The position numbers and the translations under genes were made by a program. A DNA stretch of 13,048 nt from Methanobacteriota archaeon (GTDB lineage Archaea > Thermoplasmatota > Poseidoniia > Poseidoniales > Poseidoniaceae), in contig JAPOHM010000018.1 in the NCBI GenBank assembly GCA_029979405.1, positions 1-13,048 of the forward strand, read 5' to 3'. The stretch's first letter is position 1. Each line of letters starts with the position of its first letter. Under the pieces are notes generated by a model. It made no database searches, had not been told where the DNA came from, and saw only the letters and a list, made by a program, of their open reading frames with translations. Below are positions 1 through 7,229 of the stretch, piece after piece.

Positions 1-1
1 A

Positions 2-1090
2 CGAGACAAATATTTCACACCATTCGATGCAATTAGACACTAGTCTGATCCCGTTGTAACGGAAGCTGTTGAACCTAAGAGCATGAAAGACTTACCTAAA
101 TTCATTGACGCTCTTCGTGCATTAGCTAAATCTGATGCTTCACTCCAAGTTATGACCAATCAAGAAACTGGTGAAGCGCTTCTAGCAGGAATGGGTGAGC
201 TACATCTTGAAATAACTGTATACAGATTAGAAGAAGAACAGAACATCAAAGTGAAGGTTAGCCCACCTATTGTTGTATACAGAGAATCTGTAGAAAACAA
301 CAACCATGGAAGAGCATTCGAAGGTAAATCACCAAATAGGCACAACAGATTCATGATCGAATGTGAACCACTATCAGAAGAAGTAGTAGGAGCACTAAGA
401 GAAGGACACTTTGGTGATGGACCTGTCAGGTCAGGAGATGCAAAGGAAGTTGGAAACAAGTTTGGTGAATTCGGAATGGATAAGGACTTGATGAGAAAAA
501 TCTATGCAATCAACGGAACTAACGTTCTCGTCAATGACACAAAGGGTATTCAGAATCTCCACGAGACAAGAGAATTGATAATTGAAGCATTCAATGAGGT
601 TTGTAAGAAAGGACCTATTGCGGATGAACCAGTAATGGGAATGATGGTTAGATTAGTTGATGCTAAACTTCACGAAGACGCAATTCACAGAGGACCTGCG
701 CAAACTATTCCTGCTGTAAGAAATGGAATCAAAGGCGCAATGATGAGAGCTAAAACGGTTCTTATGGAACCAATGCAGAGATCACATGTCTCTGTACCAA
801 ATGACTGGCTCGGTCAAGTCACAAGAGAAATCACAAACAGAAGAGGTATCATTGAAGACATGCCTGCTGAGGGCGAGGTTACAACCGTCATAGGAACCTT
901 ACCTGTCGCTGAAACATTTGGTTTCTCCAATGACATCAGAGCAGCATCTCAAGGTAGAGCAGTTTGGAACTCAGAAAACACTGGATTCGAAATGCTTCCA
1001 CCACAACTTTTCGACAAGGTTGTTGGAGAAATCAGAACCCGTAAGGGACTGAAGCCAGAACCGAACCCTGAATCCTATTACTCTGATTGA
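2..1090 (+). CDS. fusA: Translation elongation factor 2 (EF-2), 3' part, with in-frame TAG
   Basis: C-terminal part of archaeal EF-2, the GTPase that drives ribosomal translocation. Family matches include PVVTEAVEPKS just before the first Met at 83, GMGELHLEI (domain III), and LHEDAIHRGPAQ near 665-703, whose His is the residue converted to diphthamide in archaea and eukaryotes. The protein ends ESYYSD and stops with TGA. The N-terminal G domain lies left of the window. The reading frame is homologous upstream of the ATG at 83: codons from 2 read RDKYFTPFDAIRH, then TAG at 41-43, then SDPVVTEAVEPKS, which is the expected EF-2 sequence across that point. The ATG at 83 is therefore an internal Met, not a start. 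The TAG is either a sequence error near a contig edge, a nonsense mutation or a recoded codon. Codons are rich in AGA and C-ending forms, as expected for a highly expressed gene. Confidence 0.9.
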
Positions 1091-1093
1091 GGT
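1088..1093 (+). promoter_or_regulatory. Shine-Dalgarno site deciding the TTG start of the MOSC gene
   Basis: TGAGGT lies 6 bases before TTG at 1100, and its TGA is also the stop codon of EF-2. It is the main reason to accept a TTG start here and suggests coupled translation. Confidence 0.6.
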
Positions 1094-1099
1094 TTAACT

Positions 1100-1546
1100 T
1101 TGGGCATCCTTCATGGGATATTTGTATCACAGGGAGGAGTTCCTAAACACAGTATTGAATCTTGCATGATAGATTCATGCGGAATTGTAAATGATAAACA
1201 AGAAAATCCAAAGTACCATGGTGGGCCAGAGCGAGCTATTTGTTTGCTTGATTATGATGTATTATTGAAACTACAAAATGAAGGACACCCCATAACTCCA
1301 GGTTCTACTGGAGAAAACCTTCTAATCTCTGGCTGTGAAATGGATATTGGAAAGAAGATTTTCGTAGACGAAGTTGTGTTGGAAATCTTATCAGCCGCAT
1401 CACCATGTTACAAGATCGCTGATTCATTTTTGGATGGAGAATTCAACAGATTTTCAAACAAAAAACATCCATACGATACGAGGTGGTATTGCAAGGTAAT
1501 TAGCGAAGGGGAAATTAAAATATCCTCTGAAGTTGGTAATCTGTAA
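1100..1546 (+). CDS. MOSC-domain protein
   Basis: Stand-alone MOSC domain of 148 residues. MOSC domains are found at the C terminus of molybdenum cofactor sulfurases and in small YiiM-like proteins, where they bind sulfur or Moco. Visible family features are a start like GxxxGIFVSxGGVPK, the HGGPERAICL motif, GHPITPGSTGENL, and the conserved Cys of SPCYK (about residue 100) that in relatives carries the transferred sulfur. The start is TTG at 1100, chosen because TGAGGT at 1088-1093 lies 6 bases upstream and because the domain begins immediately. That ribosome site overlaps the EF-2 stop codon, so the gene is probably co-transcribed and translationally coupled with EF-2. The last 32 bases overlap the tail of the convergent isoprenoid gene. 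The substrate is unknown. Confidence 0.85.
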   Translation: MGILHGIFVSQGGVPKHSIESCMIDSCGIVNDKQENPKYHGGPERAICLLDYDVLLKLQNEGHPITPGSTGENLLISGCEMDIGKKIFVDEVVLEILSAASPCYKIADSFLDGEFNRFSNKKHPYDTRWYCKVISEGEIKISSEVGNL

Positions 1547-3245
1547 GTTCTCTTAAGGCTCTCAGAGCTGGAGATTCTGGTAAACGATCTAAACAATCAT
1601 GAGCCTTGCGATGATACATTTCTGCCTTAATCCTAGCATATTCAATCGAGCCTAGATTATCTAGAGCACGGTGTGCCAATGAAACTTGGTCTGAAGTTAC
1701 AGATTCACCTTTGCCCAACACTGATAATAAATCGTCCTTATCCTGAGAGGGTGGTTGTTGTAATGCATGGATAACCATCAACGTCCGCTTACCTTGAGCT
1801 ACATCGCTACCGCTTGGTTTGCCTAATGTATCCGAATCAGATAACACATCTATCAGGTCATCCATTAATTGGAAACATAAACCAAGAGCAAGCCCCCAGT
1901 CATGCATACATTGTATTGTGTCATCATCTGCCCCAGCTAAATGTGCACCAACCTCTGCACATGTCAGGAACATTGCTGCTGTTTTACCATGAATCATTTC
2001 TATATATTCATCTTCGGAGACGGAATCTCTAGACTCAAATTCAATGTCTAATTGTTGACCTTCGCTACATTTTCTTACCATTCTACCAATTCTCTTCACT
2101 AAGAATGGAAGTAATTCTGGCTCGATTCCTTCCGCTACTGCCATTGCTTCAAACGCGATTGCAAGCATTGCATCTCCAGCATTAATCGCGGTTGGCAAAT
2201 CATAAGCCACATGAACAGATGGACGACCTCTGCGTATTTCGTCATCATCCATAATGTCATCATGCACTAAAGTGAAATTGTGAATAATCTCTATTGCAGC
2301 CCCTACATCTAGTAAGCCTGAATGTGTGTCACCAACAGCCTTAGCAACCAACCAAGGTAGTGTTGCTCGCAACCTCTTTCCTCCACCTTCGACCAAGTGC
2401 ATCATTGCACCAGATAATCTCTCAAGGTTTGTATGGGTCAATGCTCTCTCAATCCTTGATTCAACTAAGTTTTTGACCTCAGCAATACTAGTGGTCAAAT
2501 CTGCCCCGACCGCATTTGGCAACATGTGGGAAATATCTCCCATGTCGTGAATTAAGTCATCAGGTCTTACGCAACCAGGTCTCCACCAATCATCATTCAT
2601 CAATCTTGCAGCAATACATCTAAACCATGGAGCAATCACATTATTTTCATCCTCGATGACTAACATGTCTTCAAGTTCTTCTTGATTGACCCACTTGATT
2701 TCACAAACTTCGTTTGGATTAATATGCAAATCAACGTCTGCATGAATTACTAAGCAATGGTCGATTTCTCGCTCGATCCAGTCATCGTCTTGGCGAGCTT
2801 GATAACGCATTTTAGTTACGAACTCGAATTTATCGATAGGTACCTGGGATGGGTCGATTCCTAACTCTTGTTGCAATTTTCTTATCGCTGCATTCTTTAC
2901 GCCAATGTGATTGTATTCATCCTTTTCTTGGTCACTAAATAACGGGTGTGAGCAACATGTATTCGCCCAAACATCCGGGAAGGTTATTTTATGTGATGCT
3001 CTTTTTTGTAGTAATAACCTACCTGTTGAGTCAAATAATAACACACTAAATGCACGGTGATATTGCCCTATTCCGTTGTGGCTTGCAAATTTTGAAACTG
3101 GCCCAAGTATTTCATCTGATTCATTTACTGCAATCACTGCCTCAGCCATTAAGCTCTCTTGTGTGGAATCAGAGTGTTTCATCATTTCCCTTGATTCTTC
3201 ATCAACATCGACGGTGGGAACATCGTTTATGGTATACCCTGTCAT
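1515..3245 (-). CDS. Fusion of type I IPP isomerase and GGPP-type polyprenyl synthase
   Basis: Two enzymes in one 576-residue chain. Residues about 33-220 are a type I (Nudix-fold) isopentenyl-diphosphate isomerase of the eukaryote-like kind: YHRAFSVLLF, NTCCSHPLF with the catalytic Cys near residue 98, the EREID motif near 158 and APWFRCIAA. Residues about 250-576 are a trans-prenyl synthase: GGGKRLRA, first Asp-rich motif DDIMDDD (near 329), IRRGRPSVH, and second motif FQLMDDLID (near 462). A Phe five residues before the first motif (HNFTLVHDD) is as in archaeal GGPP synthases, so GGPP is the likely product. The chain would isomerise IPP to DMAPP and condense them in the cytoplasm, feeding archaeal lipid synthesis. 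The start is ATG at 3245, preceded by GTGAGG. A GTG at 3260 would add five residues. It follows the IPK gene on the same strand by 36 bases. The C terminus overlaps the MOSC gene by 32 bases. Confidence 0.93.
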   Translation of the reverse strand: MTGYTINDVPTVDVDEESREMMKHSDSTQESLMAEAVIAVNESDEILGPVSKFASHNGIGQYHRAFSVLLFDSTGRLLLQKRASHKITFPDVWANTCCSHPLFSDQEKDEYNHIGVKNAAIRKLQQELGIDPSQVPIDKFEFVTKMRYQARQDDDWIEREIDHCLVIHADVDLHINPNEVCEIKWVNQEELEDMLVIEDENNVIAPWFRCIAARLMNDDWWRPGCVRPDDLIHDMGDISHMLPNAVGADLTTSIAEVKNLVESRIERALTHTNLERLSGAMMHLVEGGGKRLRATLPWLVAKAVGDTHSGLLDVGAAIEIIHNFTLVHDDIMDDDEIRRGRPSVHVAYDLPTAINAGDAMLAIAFEAMAVAEGIEPELLPFLVKRIGRMVRKCSEGQQLDIEFESRDSVSEDEYIEMIHGKTAAMFLTCAEVGAHLAGADDDTIQCMHDWGLALGLCFQLMDDLIDVLSDSDTLGKPSGSDVAQGKRTLMVIHALQQPPSQDKDDLLSVLGKGESVTSDQVSLAHRALDNLGSIEYARIKAEMYHRKAHDCLDRLPESPALRALRELTDYQLQRIF

Positions 3246-3281
3246 GTTCCTCACTAACACTTCGGTCTCGCGTCAACTAAA

Positions 3282-4055
3282 TCAACAGTTCCCCGATATA
3301 ATCTTGGTACCTGTAGGGTTTTTTCCACCAATTATTTCCAAGATTCGCTCAGGATATTTTCCGTTTACTAACCAAACGTCTATTCCCTTAGATGCAATCA
3401 TAGCCCCTCTCGTTGCTTTTAGACCAATTCCACCAGTAACATCAAATTCCTCTGCATGTAGCCCATCAAATTTCATATCTGGACTCCATATTTCGAATAA
3501 ATCCTCATCAGTCGCCAATTCTGGAGGGACACGAAGTAGACCGTCAGCGCCACCCATAGCGAAAATAGCATGATCCACATCTTCGATTTCAGTCGAATAA
3601 CGATACATCAAATCATCTCCCGATAATATGCCAAATTCTTTTTGTGGGTCTGGAACAACATCGCCAAAGACAATTGTTACATCTTTTGATAGTGGTAATT
3701 CACCTGAAAATTCAGGACCAGTGCCACGAACCCATTCTCTTGGAGGGAATGTTTCTGATTTTATCCCGTATTTTTCTAATGATTGTTTTATTATTGAATT
3801 CAAAACCATCATGTCATTTCTTACCTCAAGAACGGCTGAATCCTGTTGCATATCGATTATACGTCCTTCAGCCAATCTGTATCTCTTGGATTTCATATGT
3901 CCGAAAGATCCCGCACCGTGAACTAATATTACTCTCCTATCTATCATTGAAATTATTTGACACAATTTGTCAATGGCCTCTAAATTTGGCGTGCATATTT
4001 TTTCTTTATCGGTAATCAATCCCCCTCCGAGTTTGATGACTACCGTTCCGCTCAT
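3282..4055 (-). CDS. Isopentenyl phosphate kinase
   Basis: An amino-acid-kinase-fold enzyme of 257 residues that phosphorylates isopentenyl phosphate to IPP with ATP, the final step of the archaeal variants of the mevalonate pathway. Diagnostic motifs are IKLGGGLITDK at 7-17, the glycine-rich HGAGSFGH at 46-53 whose last His is the IPK-specific catalytic residue (small-residue sugar and amino acid kinases lack it), and a C-terminal DVTGGIGLKA, with a VNGKYPERI segment near the nucleotide site. The length is normal for the family. The start is ATG at 4055. It is the first gene of a minus-strand pair with the isomerase-GGPP synthase fusion, so product passes directly to the next enzyme. It is divergent from the small zinc-ribbon gene at 4123, sharing a 67-base gap that must hold both promoters. 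No convincing Shine-Dalgarno site sits before this ATG, which may be leaderless. Confidence 0.93.
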   Translation of the reverse strand: MSGTVVIKLGGGLITDKEKICTPNLEAIDKLCQIISMIDRRVILVHGAGSFGHMKSKRYRLAEGRIIDMQQDSAVLEVRNDMMVLNSIIKQSLEKYGIKSETFPPREWVRGTGPEFSGELPLSKDVTIVFGDVVPDPQKEFGILSGDDLMYRYSTEIEDVDHAIFAMGGADGLLRVPPELATDEDLFEIWSPDMKFDGLHAEEFDVTGGIGLKATRGAMIASKGIDVWLVNGKYPERILEIIGGKNPTGTKIISGNC

Positions 4056-4122
4056 GACGTTGCGAATAACTCCTAACTAATCTTTGCATTGGATTTACAT
4101 CATATGAATTGATGCACAAACC
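4056..4122. promoter_or_regulatory. Divergent promoter region between IPK and zinc-ribbon gene
   Basis: This 67-base AT-rich gap separates two divergent starts. TTTACATCATAT at 4094-4105 lies about 18-29 bases before the ATG at 4123, a position suited to a TATA-like element of a leaderless archaeal transcript. No matching box for the IPK side was obvious. Position is the only support. Confidence 0.3.
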
Positions 4123-4458
4123 ATGTCAGACTCCCCAACCGTCGATCAGTTTATTCGGCACATGCAAGCTGAACTTGATGCATGTGAATCAATTGTCGAC
4201 AAAAATGAGAAAGAAAAAAGACAGTGGCAGATTGAATCAGCATTAATGCATGCCATCGATTTCAAAAGAAAGTTTGTTGACCTATCAAAATTGGGTGATG
4301 ACCCATTAAAAATTGTGAAAGCCCTCGCTATGAACGATATTAATTCAACTGAATTGAAGCAAAATGAGATTTCAACCAATGGTTTTTGCCCAAGTTGCAG
4401 TTCTCCAATGGAGGCAGATTTAGACTTCTGTGCGAATTGTGGAAATTATCAGAAATGA
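4123..4458 (+). CDS. Small protein with C-terminal zinc ribbon
   Basis: I do not recognise a named family. The 111-residue product has a charged, mostly helical N-terminal part (about 1-80, rich in Lys, Glu, Asp, with a KNEKEKRQWQ stretch) and a C-terminal zinc ribbon formed by CPSC (89-92) and CANC (103-106) with the usual short knuckle spacing. There is no signal peptide or membrane segment, so it should be cytoplasmic, and the ribbon could serve protein or nucleic-acid binding. The ATG at 4123 has no clear Shine-Dalgarno site and may be leaderless. It is divergent from IPK and its TGA abuts the stop of the convergent Kpt1 gene with no base between. Confidence 0.75.
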   Translation: MSDSPTVDQFIRHMQAELDACESIVDKNEKEKRQWQIESALMHAIDFKRKFVDLSKLGDDPLKIVKALAMNDINSTELKQNEISTNGFCPSCSSPMEADLDFCANCGNYQK

Positions 4459-5139
4459 TTATTCTTCTTCCCATATCGAGATAATTTCTTGAATTGCTGG
4501 GTCATCTTCTTCAACTAAGTAAAGACATTCAGGAGGCATTTCTTCACATAGAAATACGGTCTTACCTGCTCTCCAAATAGTATGTCCATCTGCTACCGCT
4601 CTTGCTGTGTCGATTTCAATAATTGCTGGGCGGTCTATTCTAACATGTCCAGCTTCCATAGCCTTTGCAATTGTCTTTGAGAGATGTACATGATTTCGGT
4701 CTCCAGAGGAGAGCCCAAGTTCAAGATGTGTGCTCGACATTTCTGGCTCACAGGGCCAATATAGAGCATCAGGGATTTCATCCGTTGGCAAATCAAGCTC
4801 CAATTCTATGGAATGTCCATATGTAGCTCTAATCATCTCGCCCTCAACTTGGTAGCGTCCCTTTTCATCAGAATCGGCAATGGCTTGGAAATGCCAACTC
4901 CTTATCCAATGGTAGTACCTTCTTTGCTTCTGAATGGCATCTGATAGTTCTCTTGTGTTTACCCATCCGTTCAAATCCATTTCGACACCGAATTTTTCAG
5001 GTGCATGCCTCAATACAAGCGCAAGGATTTTTCCTATGCTGTTTGATTCTTTATCTGACATTATGAATTTTCCTTCAGCATTACAATTAGGGCAGTTTGA
5101 GCCTCTAAAATGTCCGTGTGTTCTGCATTGTCTCAACAT
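4459..5139 (-). CDS. kptA: RNA 2'-phosphotransferase Tpt1/KptA with N-terminal zinc finger
   Basis: Tpt1/KptA family enzyme of 226 residues, which removes an internal RNA 2'-phosphate using NAD+ and releases ADP-ribose 1'',2''-cyclic phosphate. Visible motifs in order are LALVLRHAPEKFG (the Arg-His pair of the active site), GWVNTRELSDAI (winged-helix lobe), ADSDEKGRY, IRATYGHSIEL (second active Arg), NHVHLS, and WRAGKTVFLCEEMPPE near the end. The N terminus has a zinc-binding CxxHG/CPNC arrangement (Cys5, His8, Cys16, Cys19) typical of archaeal members. I chose ATG at 5139 because archaeal proteins begin with a Met-Leu/Ile-Arg-x-Cys segment. A GTG at 5184 would add 15 residues. Its archaeal substrate is uncertain, since the fungal-type splicing that leaves a 2'-phosphate is not known in archaea. 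It is divergent from the thiolase gene. Confidence 0.92.
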   Translation of the reverse strand: MLRQCRTHGHFRGSNCPNCNAEGKFIMSDKESNSIGKILALVLRHAPEKFGVEMDLNGWVNTRELSDAIQKQRRYYHWIRSWHFQAIADSDEKGRYQVEGEMIRATYGHSIELELDLPTDEIPDALYWPCEPEMSSTHLELGLSSGDRNHVHLSKTIAKAMEAGHVRIDRPAIIEIDTARAVADGHTIWRAGKTVFLCEEMPPECLYLVEEDDPAIQEIISIWEEE

Positions 5140-5220
5140 GATAACGCACCTGCGACATAGGACATGTTGTTGAACCTTATGCACCGAGAGTTAGTTGAAC
5201 TGCTAACTGCTGGGGTGGTC
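5140..5220. promoter_or_regulatory. Divergent intergenic region with a short inverted repeat
   Basis: This 81-base gap lies between the Kpt1 and thiolase starts. It contains a perfect 6-base inverted repeat, AGTTAG at 5189-5194 and CTAACT at 5203-5208, with an 8-base centre, 12 bases before the thiolase ATG. It could be an operator or chance. No clear TATA box was identified. Confidence 0.3.
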
Positions 5221-6399
5221 ATGGTCGAAGTCGCAATAATCGGGGCAGGCCAAACAAAATACGGCAACCACGAGAAAGGTTTGAAAGGGATGTGGGCCGA
5301 ATCTGCGAAAAACGCATTTGATTCAGTCGACCAGAATTTTGACCCAAAATTAGTTGATGAAGCATTCATTGGTTCTACGGCTTTTGGAGGTGGCCAATTA
5401 GGCAATACAGCAGCTCTAATGACTGAGCATTCAGGAATGGATAATGTTTCAGTCAGGAGAGTAGAAAACGCATGCGCATCATCAGGATTTGCCTTTAGAG
5501 ATGCTTGGATGGCTATCAAAAGTGGACATGCGGATATCGTTGTTGCAGGTGGCATTGAGAAGATGAATGATTTATCTCCAGAGCGTAAAAGATTCTGGCT
5601 GGGAGTTAGTGGTGATACAGAATGGGAAAGATTGGCTGGACTAACCTTTCCTGGAACCTATGCTCTCATGGCAAGGAGACACTTTCTTGAATATGGATCA
5701 TTACACGATGATTTGGCTAAAATATCTGTAAAAAATCACAACCATGGTTTCCTAAATGAATACGCTCATCTACGCAAAGAAATCACATTTGAAAAGGCAA
5801 AATCAGGATTTATGGTTGCAGATCCACTTACATTATACGATTGTTGTCCAACTTCGGACGGAGCATCAACTATCATTTTAGCAGCTGACCATGTTGTAAA
5901 TAATTTCACGGATACTCCAATTTGGGTAAAGGGATCTGGCGCTGCAAGTGATAATCTTGCACTACATGACCGCCCATCAATTACGGAGTTAATAGCCACC
6001 CAAAAAGCTTCAAAGACGGCTTATGAAGTTGCAAATTTAACGGCGAAAGACATCGATTTAGCCGAGGTTCATGATTGTTTTACAATTGCAGAATTACTCG
6101 CTACCGAGGATCTAGGATTCTGTGAAAAAGGAGATGGCGGTATTTTCGCAAGAGAGGACCGAGGATTAAGAAACAATGGAGAAGTAGCTGTGAATCCAAG
6201 TGGTGGGCTGAAATCTAAAGGTCACCCATTAGGAGCTACTGGAACGGGCCAGATTGTTGAGGTATTCAAACAATTGAGGGGAGAAGTTGAGCAAGGAAGG
6301 CAGGTGAGGGATGCAGAAATTGCATTAACTCACAATGTAGGTGGTTCAGGAGCAACTTGTGCAGTCCATATATTCGGGAGGGAAAGAAATGCAAAATAA
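5221..6399 (+). CDS. Archaeal thiolase (acetyl-CoA acetyltransferase type)
   Basis: A 392-residue thiolase-fold enzyme of the archaeal/SCPx-like branch. Catalytic signatures are Cys85 in ENACASSG, the HDCF motif at 284-287, and His335 in KSKGHPLGATG. The C-terminal block is THNVGGSGA where bacterial degradative thiolases carry a second catalytic Cys, which is normal for this branch. In many archaea this enzyme condenses two acetyl-CoA to acetoacetyl-CoA and channels it to HMG-CoA synthase through a DUF35 protein, and the next gene here has a DUF35 domain. An acyl-CoA role outside the mevalonate pathway cannot be excluded. The start is ATG at 5221, where the family-typical VAIIGAGQTKYG begins. 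An ATG at 5164 would add 19 unrelated residues. Its end overlaps the next gene by 11 bases, indicating one operon. Confidence 0.93.
   Translation: MVEVAIIGAGQTKYGNHEKGLKGMWAESAKNAFDSVDQNFDPKLVDEAFIGSTAFGGGQLGNTAALMTEHSGMDNVSVRRVENACASSGFAFRDAWMAIKSGHADIVVAGGIEKMNDLSPERKRFWLGVSGDTEWERLAGLTFPGTYALMARRHFLEYGSLHDDLAKISVKNHNHGFLNEYAHLRKEITFEKAKSGFMVADPLTLYDCCPTSDGASTIILAADHVVNNFTDTPIWVKGSGAASDNLALHDRPSITELIATQKASKTAYEVANLTAKDIDLAEVHDCFTIAELLATEDLGFCEKGDGGIFAREDRGLRNNGEVAVNPSGGLKSKGHPLGATGTGQIVEVFKQLRGEVEQGRQVRDAEIALTHNVGGSGATCAVHIFGRERNAK
6377..6381 (+). promoter_or_regulatory. Shine-Dalgarno site of the DUF35 gene
   Basis: GGAGG sits 7 bases before ATG at 6389, inside the end of the thiolase gene. 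It is one of the best ribosome sites in the window and fixes this start over the upstream ATG at 6341. Confidence 0.7.
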
Positions 6400-7198
6400 T
6401 CCCGTCGATTTTGAAAATTATCTTATCTGTGTTCAAGATGAAGGTATAATCGCAAAAAGTAGATACAAAATCGACCAGTCACACGTTTTTGGCCCTGATA
6501 GCGATTATACTACATTAGCAATTAGTGCAATCAATTACTTTAGAAGAAATTTAGATGTCAACAACTTTATCATTGACGAAAACATTGAAATCGAGATATT
6601 GCAAGCATGTGGTTACTTGCATGATGAAAGCTCTGTTTGGAAAATAATATGTGATCCAAAATCTGCAGAATTATGTATAACAAAAGGTAACAAATTAAGT
6701 TCTAATATCGACGGTTACGAAATAGATTCCGATTTTATCAAAGACATACAGTATGCGTGGATTAAGGAAGGAAATTCAATAAGTCAAGGCGCATACATTT
6801 CAGAACAATCATATAATTTGTCGATTGCTGGGAGAATAAACTTAGAAGCTCAAAAAATTGGTGGAAAACATGTTTGGCCTTCAAGAGAATTTCCAAATTC
6901 TGAATCAGATATTGTTTATTCAAAACTATCTAGGTCTGGGATCATCCAATCATGGACAAAGCTCGCAGCAGGTGGTGCTCCTTCAGAATTTTCAATAAGG
7001 GCACCAATATTAGGTGGGGTTTCGACGGTTTTTGTTGAACTAAACGATGGGCCAAATGGAGTATTCTTGGTGGCTGACGATGACGATTCCGAGTTAGAAA
7101 TAGGAAAAAGTGTTGACTTGGTTGTAAGAAAAATTTACGCACAAGAGGGTTCGGTTAGATACGGACTGAAGGCTACCATTCCCTCAATACAGGCATAG
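6389..7198 (+). CDS. DUF35 OB-fold protein with HMG-CoA-synthase-like N-terminal remnant
   Basis: A 269-residue protein, about twice the length of a usual DUF35 protein. Residues about 178-262 match the DUF35 OB fold: GIIQSWTKLA, FVELNDGPNGVFLV, LEIGKSVDLVVRKI and RYGLK. DUF35 proteins bridge thiolase and HMG-CoA synthase and hold the CoA arm. The rubredoxin-like zinc segment that normally precedes this fold is degenerate (KIGGKHVWPSREF, about 156-168), with no CxxC pairs. Residues 1-150 look like a shortened HMG-CoA synthase: RYKID plus GPDSDYTTLAISA resembles its PKYRI/GPDEDTATIAVQA region, and DFIKDIQYAWIKEG with SISQGAYISEQSY resembles the later DFWRR/GRFTGEPAY region. The segment that should hold the catalytic Cys is missing. 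It probably acts as a scaffold for the adjacent thiolase. The stop is TAG, used normally. Confidence 0.8.
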   Translation: MQNNPVDFENYLICVQDEGIIAKSRYKIDQSHVFGPDSDYTTLAISAINYFRRNLDVNNFIIDENIEIEILQACGYLHDESSVWKIICDPKSAELCITKGNKLSSNIDGYEIDSDFIKDIQYAWIKEGNSISQGAYISEQSYNLSIAGRINLEAQKIGGKHVWPSREFPNSESDIVYSKLSRSGIIQSWTKLAAGGAPSEFSIRAPILGGVSTVFVELNDGPNGVFLVADDDDSELEIGKSVDLVVRKIYAQEGSVRYGLKATIPSIQA

Positions 7199-7229
7199 CC
7201 TTCAAAAGCCTCAACTCTTGTCCATCAAT

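Noticed and set aside
41..43. Pyrrolysine codon in EF-2
   Set aside because: Only one such TAG is seen, it lies at the window edge, the family has an ordinary residue there, and TAG serves as a normal stop at 7196-7198. Sequence error or point mutation is simpler, so I keep it only as something to check.
3076..3573. 165-residue plus-strand reading frame across the end of IPK and start of the isomerase fusion
   Set aside because: It is antisense to two well-supported genes with clear motifs and has no family features of its own.
5164..5220. 19-residue N-terminal extension of the thiolase
   Set aside because: Thiolases of this branch begin at the VAIIGAG strand. The extension has no homology and falls in the promoter region.
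5133..5555. 140-residue minus-strand reading frame over the thiolase start
   Set aside because: It is the reverse of conserved thiolase sequence, Ser/Pro-rich and without recognisable motifs.
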